NCBI RefSeq assembly: GCF_000611645.1
Contig: NW_014012740.1
Coordinates: 9,016-19,643, forward strand
DNA: 10,628 nt
Origin: Monoraphidium neglectum
Lineage: Eukaryota > Chlorophyta > Chlorophyceae > Sphaeropleales > Selenastraceae
Reading direction: 5' to 3'
This document shows, one piece after another, positions 1 through 8,160 of this stretch. Both the position numbers and the translations under genes were made by a program. How positions within the stretch are numbered: position 1 is the first letter of the stretch; each line of letters starts with the position of its first letter. A model generated the notes under the pieces. It saw only the letters and a list, made by a program, of their open reading frames with translations. It searched no databases and was not told the origin of the DNA.

Positions 1-104
1 GGGGAAAGGTGGGTAAGGCTTGGCGGCAATCTGGGCAGCATCCCCATTGGCACGCCTGATATCCAGTGCAATTTGCTGCCAACGCCCACAATTGCTTATG
101 CTTG

Positions 105-128
105 ACACATGCACGCGCGCACACGTGT

Positions 129-166
<38 letters not shown>

Positions 167-169
167 GTA
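105..169. repeat. 65-bp alternating purine/pyrimidine tract with (AC)13
   Basis: The tract alternates purine and pyrimidine without a break. A CGCGCG run, an ACGTGT section and (GC)5 lead into (AC)13 at 141-166. It lies in intron 7 of the protease gene, about 90-150 nt past the donor at 257. Such tracts favour Z-DNA and are prone to length change. Confidence 0.95.
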
Positions 170-257
170 AAAGCTCGAGGGGTCGATACAAAGTCCCTCC
201 GCATACGACAACCACACAGGCGCGAGCTCCCATGCAAAGTGTGCGCCCCGCGCCCAC

Positions 258-3001
258 CGTGGTGCATGTTGCTGCCCACGTGCACCACCACCGCGAACAG
301 GCTGTACATGGAGTCCGCGCCCTCCGCCCCCGCCATCAAATTGCTGAGCTTCAACTCAAACGGGAACACCACCCGGTAGGGCAGCTTGCGCTCCCTGCGG
401 AGTGAATTCAGGGTCCGGGGTCGGCTCAATGACAAGGACACAGCGAGACGAGGGGAAGATAGGCAGGCAGCGAGTAGGGAATAGAGTGCTTGTTCATGGG
501 CGTAAGAGGCCTTCAAGTGTGGCTGGCAGGGGTCGTATACAACCGGCTGCAATAAGCGTTTCATCGGGCGGCCCGCACGCGGCGTCATGAGCGGGGGCGT
601 GCGCGTGCGGGCAGGTGCCTGATGCGGGCGCCTGGGGGCAAAGGGGGGGGGAGGGGGCGCGCCTGTTGAGGTGTTTGAGGTACTTGAAGCGTTTCAGGTG
701 GAATATGAGGCAGGGCGGCAGCTGCTTGAGCTTCATCCGCTTCTGGGCCTCCTGCATAGTTCGATAAGTGGGGGATGAAGGCGTGTTGAGGTTTGTGGAG
801 TCTGTCTGGTGGTTGCAGGAGTGTGGACCAGGTGGTGATCGAGTGTAGTGTTCCATGTGCGCGCCGTGACACAGCGGCGCCCAGGCAAAGGGCAACGCCC
901 ACTTGCCGGGCAGGCGCCACTGGTGTGTCGTGCAACACGCACGCTCTCTTCGACCGCAGACGACGTGGGCCCGCGGCGTCGGCCGCGGCACCTACGCCAG
1001 GGACGCCGCCAGCCCCCCGCCCCTGCCCCCACCTGCAGGCAGCCGCACGCGTCGCAGAAAAACTTGTTGTCACACGACAGCATCTCCGTGGAGCTGCGGG
1101 GGCACGAATGGCGGGTGGGTATAAACAGTGGCGGGGGGTGTCAGTGGCGGGCCGGCGGGTGCGAGGAGCGTGCAGGCGCGATGCGCCGGGGTTGAGCAGA
1201 GGCCAGGCAAACCGTCAGCTCTGGGCCTCGCGCGCCGTGCACCCTGGCGGCCGCAGGGCATCGCAGCTATCCCTGCTTTGCGCGCTCTTTCCCTCAACCC
1301 CTGCTCCACCCCCCGCCCCCTCGACCCTCTGGCCCAGCCGGACCCCCCGCACGGCGCCCAACCGGCTGGCGGGTGAGAGGCCGCATTGAGCGGGGCGCGC
1401 CTGAACTGGCGCAGGCAGGCCGTGAGCGACGTGTTGTTCTCTATCTCCAGCCCCAGGTCCATGAACACCTCCTCGCGGCTGGTCACGGTCTCACACTGCA
1501 GGCAGCGCGTCTCGTTCACTAGCCGCCCCTGTGTGCGGGGCGGGGGACAGGGGGTTTGAAGGGAGGGGATGCATGCAAACAGGGGTTGTATGACAAGTCA
1601 TATCCGCCGGCAAAATACGATGCAGGCACGCACCTGCTGGGGCGGCTCGACCGTGCGTGCTCATTTGCATCCCCAGACAAAACCCTGACCCAGCACAGCG
1701 CACCCCGTCAGTTTTAACCCCCACCTGGAAGATGTCTGTGACCCAGGTGCTGGCTGGCGCCGCCTCCCCCCGCTCCTTGGCCTGCCCCTCCAGCAGCTCG
1801 CTGGTCACGTTGAGCAGGTAGTTCAGAAACTCATGGGCGTCCTTTGGGGGGGGTGTGCGAACATGTGTGTATGCGTGAATACAGGTATGTGCATGTACAC
1901 ACATGTGTAATTGTGACGGTTGAATCTCAAAGGCTTGCCGCAGCAACGCTGCAAGGTAAGGGCGGCGTCGCGACATGTTGAATATCAAAGCAGCGGGCCG
2001 CTAGGCCTGCAGGACCTCCTGGAGACAAGGGGGCAGTAGGGCACCACAGTGGGCTGCCGCCACCGCTACGGTGCCTGCTGTTGAACAGCCTACTGTGCCT
2101 GCAGCTTGACCGTCCAGCACGCTTGCTTGTCTGCCCACCGCCGCATGGTCGCCTGCCACTGCGACTGCGCATTGCTGCTTGGCATGCCCTAGGCGCCTCC
2201 CACTAACCGCCCTTCCCTCGCACGCTGCTGCCGCCGCAAGGCCGCCCGCTGCTGCGAAGTCCATGCCCCTGCACACCCGCCTCGCTGCCACAGCCGCAGC
2301 TGCACTCGCGTTGCCCTGCCCTGCTTGCCTGTGCGCCAGCCGCCCCGGCCCCCCCCTGCCCTGCAACTGCTCTGCCTGCCTGCCCGCCTGCCACGCCGCA
2401 CCTGGTGCATGTAGCTTCGGAAGGCCTCATTGTCCCGCTTCAACCGCTGCACGAACCGCTTCGGCGCTATCACGCCCGTCTTCTTTTTGGACGTCTGGAT
2501 CTGCGGGGGCAGCAGCAATGCGGACGGGCGCACGAACGGAAGGGAAGCCTTCTGCGACATGCACGCCAGGGAGCGAGGCGCGCCTCTGCGACAGCGGCGT
2601 CCGCCAAACCTGGTGTCTGCGCGAGCAGCGTCGCTCGGCTGCAGCGATGCTGGCTGCCCAAGCGCGGCCGCCTCAGGTCACGGCGTGCGGCTGCGGGGTC
2701 CCACAGCAGTTGTCAGCTGCCTGCGTCGAGCTCGCTCGCTCGCCCCGGCACGCCTGGCCAGCTGGGAGGCCCCCACCTGCTGGAACAGCTCCGCCAGGCA
2801 GTTGAGCATGTTCTCCTCCGGCTCCCGCGGCAGGGCTGCGCAGTACTGCTGCACCTGTTCCCGGAAGGGCCGGCAAAAGTAGAGCGCCTGCAGCACTGAG
2901 TTGGCATAGCAGGTGTTGCCAAAGTTCTCAAAGCCGTAGTAGCGCTCGTCGTCGGGGCACTCTGCGAGCGCCTTCTCGAGCTTGCTGCTGCTGTTGCCCA
3001 T
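258..3001 (-). CDS. Ubiquitin-specific protease, USP12/USP46 (plant UBP3/UBP4) family, 3' end outside window
   Basis: A cysteine protease that removes ubiquitin from proteins; animal relatives act with WD40 activator proteins. Exons on the minus strand: 3001-2777, 2500-2402, 1841-1725, 1528-1401, 1093-1033, 751-663 and 394-258. Together they give 285 codons plus one base, open throughout. The Cys box [14 protein letters not shown] holds the nucleophile Cys31. [13 protein letters not shown] follows at about 79-91 and [10 protein letters not shown] at 109-118. Zinc-finger pairs CLQC (156-159) and CDAC (203-206), then HLKRFKY and [14 protein letters not shown], complete the USP fold. The start is chosen because [12 protein letters not shown] matches the plant MG...SKLEKAL start; Gly2 and Ser6 suit N-myristoylation. 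The last exon here stops at HVGSNMHHG, just before the expected HYVSLV catalytic His, which must lie left of base 1. Introns 4 and 6 use GC donors. The linker before TWVTDIFQ is much shorter than in Arabidopsis UBP3. The family is certain; the exact partner is not known. Confidence 0.95.
1861..1906. repeat. Inverted repeat with 11-bp perfect arms in protease intron 2
   Basis: Arm ACATGTGTGTA at 1861-1871 pairs perfectly with TACACACATGT at 1896-1906 across a 24-nt loop. It sits about 20 nt upstream of the exon 3 acceptor at 1842, which is an unusual CCAAAG instead of CAG, so a hairpin in the RNA would lie next to the polypyrimidine run. Confidence 0.75.
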
Positions 3002-3719
3002 GGCCGCCGCTGCTGGGGCCGCGCTGGGTCGGATGCGCCGCGCAACGGCGCGCGCGCTGCTCGTGCGCCCTCACTGCTGGCTTTGCTGCTGGGTGGCGGG
3101 TGAGCAGGTTGTGCTAGGGTTTCAATACACGGGCGCTGTGCTGCTCGTTGGGGTATGACGCATCAAGTGCCTCCGTGTCCGTGAAGGTGCGAGCTGTTGT
3201 GCATGCGTGTTGATCCAGAGGCGTTCGCGTGATCTTGTCGAGGAATGCGCTTCTACTGCGATACTCTAAAAATTGGTATACAAAGACAACAGAGAGGTGG
3301 CGCTTGCAGGGCCTGACAGCCTTCACAACACTTTTTAGTAGATGTGGCCGCATCACTTGCACCAGGTGCTGACCTGGGCTGGTCTTGCCCAGGTCTTGCC
3401 GCAGTGGGCAGCAATGGCTGGCTGTCCGTACTAACGGTTCAAGTAGCAGATAAGATACCAATTGTCATTCAAGTCAAGGTGCATTGATGTTGCGGATTGA
3501 TTGCTGATGCAAAAAGATGCACACATTGACAACCCCTGCGAGATAAAGCCTTATTTGAATATGAAGCTGCCGTGATGGATGCCATGTAGGAATGAGTGTG
3601 TCGATGCCCACCAATCCATAATTCAGATCATCATCACACATCTCCATGACCGGCCGTTCAACTTGGAGCAAGCGCCTACCAAGCCCCGCCTCCCCGCCGC
3701 TGTCCCCGCCTGCCACCCC
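3002..3719. other. Intergenic: protease 5' flank and PP2C 3' flank
   Basis: About 720 bp between two genes that both read on the minus strand. It must hold the PP2C 3' UTR at its right end and the protease promoter and 5' UTR at its left end. I see no conserved protein, no tRNA or rRNA, and no clear TATA box. The minus strand has no TGTAA, the poly(A) signal typical of many green algae. The 100 bp next to the protease ATG are very GC-rich, and the middle, about 3240-3340, is AT-richer. Confidence 0.7.
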
Positions 3720-5833
3720 TCAACTGTTGCCGGCCGCGGCGGGCAGCGGCTCAAACTTGACAATCAGCACTGAACAAGTGGTTTTTGGAAGGGGTGGGTA
3801 AAGAAACGTTTCATGTGGGTGCTGCACATTGTGGATGACGACACAGGGACCGACGCTGTGAGGCACGCAGGCAGAGCTTGCTCGCCACGCACGCACCGGC
3901 CGTTCAGGCCCGTGCATCAAGACGGTCAACCCAACACCCTGAACGAGCGCATCCAGACATCATCATGGGGCCGCGCTCCTGACCGTCAGCGGCCCGCCCA
4001 CCTGTTATGTTGTCTGTCGAGACGGGCGTGCCGCCGTCGTCCGACAGGCACTCTTCGACCAGCGCCCTGGCGGCCTGCTGCGGCGTGTCGCCGCTCTGCA
4101 GGAACTGCCGTACAAACTCCACCGCCTGGCGAGGGCGCGCGGCGCCGCGCAGGGCAGCGGGTTGCTGGACAAAGGGTCACACCCGCTACACGGCAGAGCC
4201 GCACCACCTCCGCTCGGTGGATGCAATCAAGCGCACCCACTGGGATCTGCCAGGCAGGGGCGGCGCGACCACCATGCAGCGCCGGATTGGCAGCGCGCAG
4301 CCGGTGGCCGGCAGTGGGCGAACGGCATCCGTCTGCTGCGCTCGCCTGCTCATTGCTGAGGGAGTCCCAAAGGCCGTCGCACGCCAGGATCTGGGCAGCC
4401 GGGTGTGAGGGGGGCGACCAGGCGTGGTGGGTGTGGGGGTGGGTGTGGGGGTGGATGTGGGGTGGGGTGTGGGGTGGGTGTGTGGGTGTTCAGATGCAAC
4501 GTCGTGGAGATTCGCTTGCAGCTGGACAATATGTTGCACGGAATGAAGCACCGTGCCGCTGGTCCACTTTTGGGGAGTGAAGCAAGGACAACAGGCGGTG
4601 GCGGTGGCGGCGGAGGCAGCAGCAGCAGCAGCAGCAGCAGCAACTCCCAAACCACAGTATTTTCAATCCAGGCACAGAGCGCTTGATTGTGCAACGGCGA
4701 GAGCGTCAATGATCCTGACAAAGCGCCTGGGACTGCATACAGGCCCGAGATTGTGCCCGGCCACGCACCATGAACTCCGCCGCGTCCGCCGCCCCGGGGT
4801 CGCTGTCGCCTGGAATTGGCGGCGACGTTCTGGCCGGACATGCAGCTTCGCAGCCGCCGGCGGCGCTGCCGACAATGTACCTGGCACGGCGTGGGGCGAA
4901 GGCATCGGGCACGCATCAGAGCGCCAACAGGATGCATGAGCATTTGTGCCGCCGCAACGGCCAGTCCTCCTTTGCAGCTGTGAATCTCAAAGCAGAGCAA
5001 GGCAGGAGGGTTCTGAGGCTGGGGGGAGGCGAGCGTCTTGCAGTGCAGCCGGGCGGCTGCACTCACTGCGTGGTGTCGGGCACGGGCGATATTGCCTGGT
5101 GCTCTGGCGGCAAATTGGGGTCCTTGTACCTGGCGGATGCACATGAGTTTGACAGGAACAGGAATATGAACAAGGCACTGAAATTGGCAGCCTGACGCGC
5201 AAAGCCACTAGTGGGTGACGTGCAGCAGTCGCCTGCGCATGACGACGACTACTGCTTCATACAGAGCGTCCACCGGGGCCAATTGCGCCACCCCCCGCGG
5301 CATGTTTGAACGCGCACTGGCATGCCCGGGAGGCGGAGGGACGAGCCTCTGAGCAGCTGCGCGGGGCCCGCGCCACCCCCTCTCTGGTTGAGTTACCACG
5401 CAACCCAGGCAGGACAGCTCACACCAGACACTAACAAAAGGCCACACTCAGGCAACATGGCCAATCCTGGGCAGAGAATCGACCAAACCCACGCACCACA
5501 GCCAGACCCAGTCAGCAAACCCCAGCAGCCAGGCTACCCACTTGGTGTCTCCCAAGGCGCGAGTCATGGCCAGACTGGACTTGTCACCATATACCCTGTT
5601 GCGCACTACACTCAGGCCCGCCTGCAGGAAGCAGGCAACCATCGGCCTCAAACGCTTGGGGCAAGACCATCGCAGCAAGGAGCAGCCATCACGCCTTCAT
5701 TGGTAGCTCTGAGAGTGGTCTTTGGGCCGATCCTGGTGCCACTATTCCGGATCACATGTACATGCAAGCGCCACGCGCTTGAAGATGCGCGCACACATGC
5801 ACGTGCACATGTACACGCACGCGTGCGCGTGCG

Positions 5834-5888
<55 letters not shown>

Positions 5889-7746
5889 TCAGGTATACGC
5901 ACGATTACGTATCAGCAGCCACGCATGAACACTCACACACCTTTGTAATTCGCTCCTCCTCGCCGCTGAGCTCTGGTTTGTGGTCCCGCGTCAGGCTCAC
6001 GGCCGTCCCACCAGACTCGCACAGCACGCACCTGTCACGCATGCAGCACGCGCGATGGCGGCACGTCGGCAAGTGGGGACGCCCGCAGAACACACATTCC
6101 CATGAGGCGCCACAGTTGCAGCCGCTGGTCGCACGGGTGCGGCTGCAGGTGCGAGCACAGTGCGCGCTCGCACACTGCGGCGCACCTCGAGTCGCCCACT
6201 GAGTGGTGATGGCCGCGTCGGACGAGCAAGGATGCAACCGAGGCGCGAAGGCAGTGACAGGTGGTTGGGGTGTGGGTGCCCAATCGCATACGGCGTGTGG
6301 CGAGAATCTGTGCTTGCCCGCGGCTGAGACACGAGCGTGCACCCGACGGCGAGCTTGCTGCAAGGCAGACGCATGACCAAGTAGCCGCTCCCACGCCGCT
6401 CCCACCGTTTGCGACATACATCTCTTCGCCCCGCACCGCCGCGACGCATGCAGTGCAGCCCGCCTGCAAGTGGCGTGCCATGAGCAGCAGCAGGTCCGGT
6501 TGGCCGCCGCTTCTCAATCATACTTCCACCCAACAACAGGAGGAGGCATTCAACAACTGCTGTCCAGCTGTTGGCACCGCACCATGTGGCAAACTACGTA
6601 CTTGGAGAAAGCACTGGGTCCAACAGACGCACCTTTGGCCCCAGGTAGCACCCGTCCTCGTCCAGGGTGCCGTAGCTGTCTGCCAGGGCCTCGTTGGCCA
6701 GCCGCTTGCGCCCCGGCTTCAGCCCTGCTTGCGTGCAACACGCACAAACAGCGACCGCAGCATCCATCACGAAGGCGCTCATCGGTGCGGAACTGTCTCT
6801 GAGAAGCACCGCGCTTGAAAGAGGCATGCAGCAGGCGCATGCTCCACCCCTGTTTCAGTCGCGAGAGCGGGCAGGTGCGAGTAATTGCGGACGCGTACGG
6901 GCGCATGCGGCAACCTGCGCTGAGCAGTGCCAGCTCCTGGCGGTGCGTCGGGTCCTTCATCATCAGCTCCAGCTGCAGGTAGGCCTGGTGGGGGAGAGGT
7001 GGGGGCTGAGTGAGTGGGGGCCAGATGAGGGTCTATGTGTGTGGGCACCGCTACAACAGCTCGAGGGAGGGTTTCAATTGTTTTGTGTGACCTGTGTGAC
7101 CAACCAATACTGAGAAGCCCTCCTTCATTTGGTCAGCTGCCAAGATGACCTACCACCTGAATGTATTCTGAGGTGCATGAATACTGCCTCAGCTGAAAGA
7201 CACCTGGGGGTTGACAGGCCGCTGGGCCCGCCGCGAGCCAGGCTGGTCACATTGTCTACGGGGGAGGGGCTTGGCTGCCCCACCTCTGACAGGGCGGCCT
7301 CCAGGTCCCCAGCCTTGTAGGCCTCAGTGGATGGCAGCACACCGCCCTGCGGTGCACACGAGGGGCGCCATTCGGGGTCAAATCCCGTTGTGAACCCGCT
7401 GGTGGGTGGGTATGGCCTGCAAGTAAGCTGCAGCAAAGGACCAGCAGTTGATTATCACTGCGTTGGCGCGCGCTGCGGGTCAATATACAGAAGCCTCGCC
7501 CAGCAAATCCCAAATGGTGTGGGCTTGCGGGCGACATACGATGTGGCGTGCGCAGAAGGCCGCGACCTCGGCACCGGCGTGGCCGTCGAAAACGCCGAAG
7601 AGGGCGGTGGAGCCAGTGCCATCCACGTCCAAGTCGACGACATGGGCGTCTTCCTGATATTGTGGCAGTTTTTGATTTATAAGAAGGTCATTAGGCAGGA
7701 TCATGCAACCAAGCAAGCAATCGTACGTGCTTGTCCTTGTGCTTGT

Positions 7747-7792
<46 letters not shown>

Positions 7793-8160
7793 CTATGATG
7801 GTATGTTGAGCGACGGCAGGTATTTCACGGGGATGGGGACAGCTCTTGTGGTCGCTTCCGCAATCCACGCTAATCAGCAGCGTCATGATGAAGGGGACTG
7901 GCAGCACACACAGCAGGGCGGGCGCAATTGCGGCAGGACGCAGACTCACCATACCAGCCCGGCGGCCCTGCGTGGAAGCGATGCCCCAAAACAGTTTATG
8001 GTTGCCCCCACCGCTGAGGTCCTGCGATGGCAACGTAGTTGCAGCACTACGTTTTGATCACTTTGCGCAGCGGCCTCAAACACCTGGCAGCAGGGCAGCG
8101 TGCTGGCCATGAATCAGTGTGGAACTGATGCACACGCGACAGAAAATCTGAAGCACCCAT
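3720..8160 (-). CDS. PP2C-family (PPM) protein serine/threonine phosphatase, 15 exons
   Basis: A metal-dependent phosphatase that removes phosphate from Ser/Thr, probably cytosolic or nuclear. Exons: 8160-8134 (uncertain), 8021-7950, 7653-7540, 7346-7284, 6984-6915, 6724-6633, 6463-6406, 6198-6186, 6031-5941, 5621-5542, 5129-5067, 4829-4769, 4390-4346, 4125-4002 and 3769-3720. They total 1023 nt, or 340 residues plus TGA. The PPM motifs come in order: MEDAH 33-37, FGVFDGHAG 52-60, AGCTACVA 147-154, VGDSR 166-170, LTRDHKP 183-189, LTRALGD-type MTRALGD 219-225, ILACDGLWD 269-277 and TDNITVLIVKF 320-330. All Asp metal ligands are present. It resembles human PPM1A/PPM1G and plant clades with an MG start. 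The flap loop [14 protein letters not shown] is about three residues longer than usual. Exon 1 is the weak part: the start at 8160 gives MGASDFLSR (purine at -3, MGA as in PPM1A/G), while 8110 gives MASTLPCCQ through exon 8110-8084 and also keeps frame. Substrate unknown. Confidence 0.93.
4425..4489. repeat. G-rich GGGTGT-type degenerate minisatellite
   Basis: The plus strand is a string of G runs of 3-5 separated by TGT, T or ATGT, which fits G-quadruplex rules. It is inside PP2C intron 12, so the transcript carries the C-rich complement, an extended C/A tract some 35-100 nt upstream of the exon 13 acceptor at 4391. It may serve as, or interfere with, the pyrimidine tract. Confidence 0.85.
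4616..4641. repeat. (AGC)8 trinucleotide repeat
   Basis: A run of AGC units at 4618-4641 preceded by GC, adjoining a GGC/GGT-rich stretch at about 4594-4613. It lies in PP2C intron 12, where the transcript has (CUG)8. Both flanking exons are fixed by conserved motifs, so this is intronic and not a glutamine, serine or alanine tract. Confidence 0.9.
5785..5888. repeat. 104-bp alternating purine/pyrimidine tract ending in (AC)21
   Basis: Every step from 5785 to 5888 alternates purine and pyrimidine: mixed AT, GC, AC and GT units first, a GC run near 5830-5842, then (AC)21 at 5843-5884. It is in PP2C intron 9, whose transcript reads (GU)21 soon after the GTGTGTGAGTG donor at 5940. This is a strong Z-DNA candidate. 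Confidence 0.95.
6186..6198 (-). other. 13-nt microexon (exon 8) of the PP2C gene
   Basis: Exon 7 ends AAC plus one G at 6406 and exon 9 begins at 6031 with one G before TGC GTG CTG. Joined directly, they shift the frame and lose the conserved VGDSR. Between them, the minus strand reads CACTCAG, then TGGGCGACTCGAG, then GTGCGC: a proper acceptor, 13 nt, and a proper donor. Inserting it gives N-V-G-D-S-R-C-V-L in frame. Flanking introns are 207 and 154 nt. No other place in the interval supplies GDSR with splice sites. Confidence 0.9.
7749..7790. repeat. (GT)21 microsatellite in PP2C intron 2
   Basis: A perfect 42-bp GT run on the plus strand, so the PP2C pre-mRNA carries (CA)21 between exons 2 and 3. 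It is the same length as the (AC)21 in intron 9 but in the opposite orientation. Confidence 0.95.

Noticed and set aside
2574..2585. Palindrome GAGGCGCGCCTC sharing GGCGCGCC with the two GC donors
   Set aside because: It lies inside protease intron 1, away from any splice site, and such GC-rich 8-mers are expected in this composition. It does weaken the case that the shared donor sequence is special.
3903..3967. ATGATGA and CTGA on the minus strand within PP2C intron 14, like a box C/D snoRNA
   Set aside because: The boxes are short and common, the terminal stem is only a few GC pairs, and I could not identify an rRNA target. Chance is likelier.
3813..4580. A 255-codon plus-strand open frame
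   Set aside because: It is antisense to PP2C exons 13-14, has no recognisable domain, and its Trp/Gly tail is the G-rich minisatellite translated.
4350..5144. A 264-codon open frame on the minus strand
   Set aside because: It crosses exons 11, 12 and 13 of PP2C out of frame with two of them and is rich in repeat-derived Leu and Pro/His. High GC content removes stop codons.
5322..5948. A 208-codon plus-strand open frame ending in His-Thr repeats
   Set aside because: It is antisense to PP2C exons 9-10, and its repeats are the AC microsatellite read in frame.
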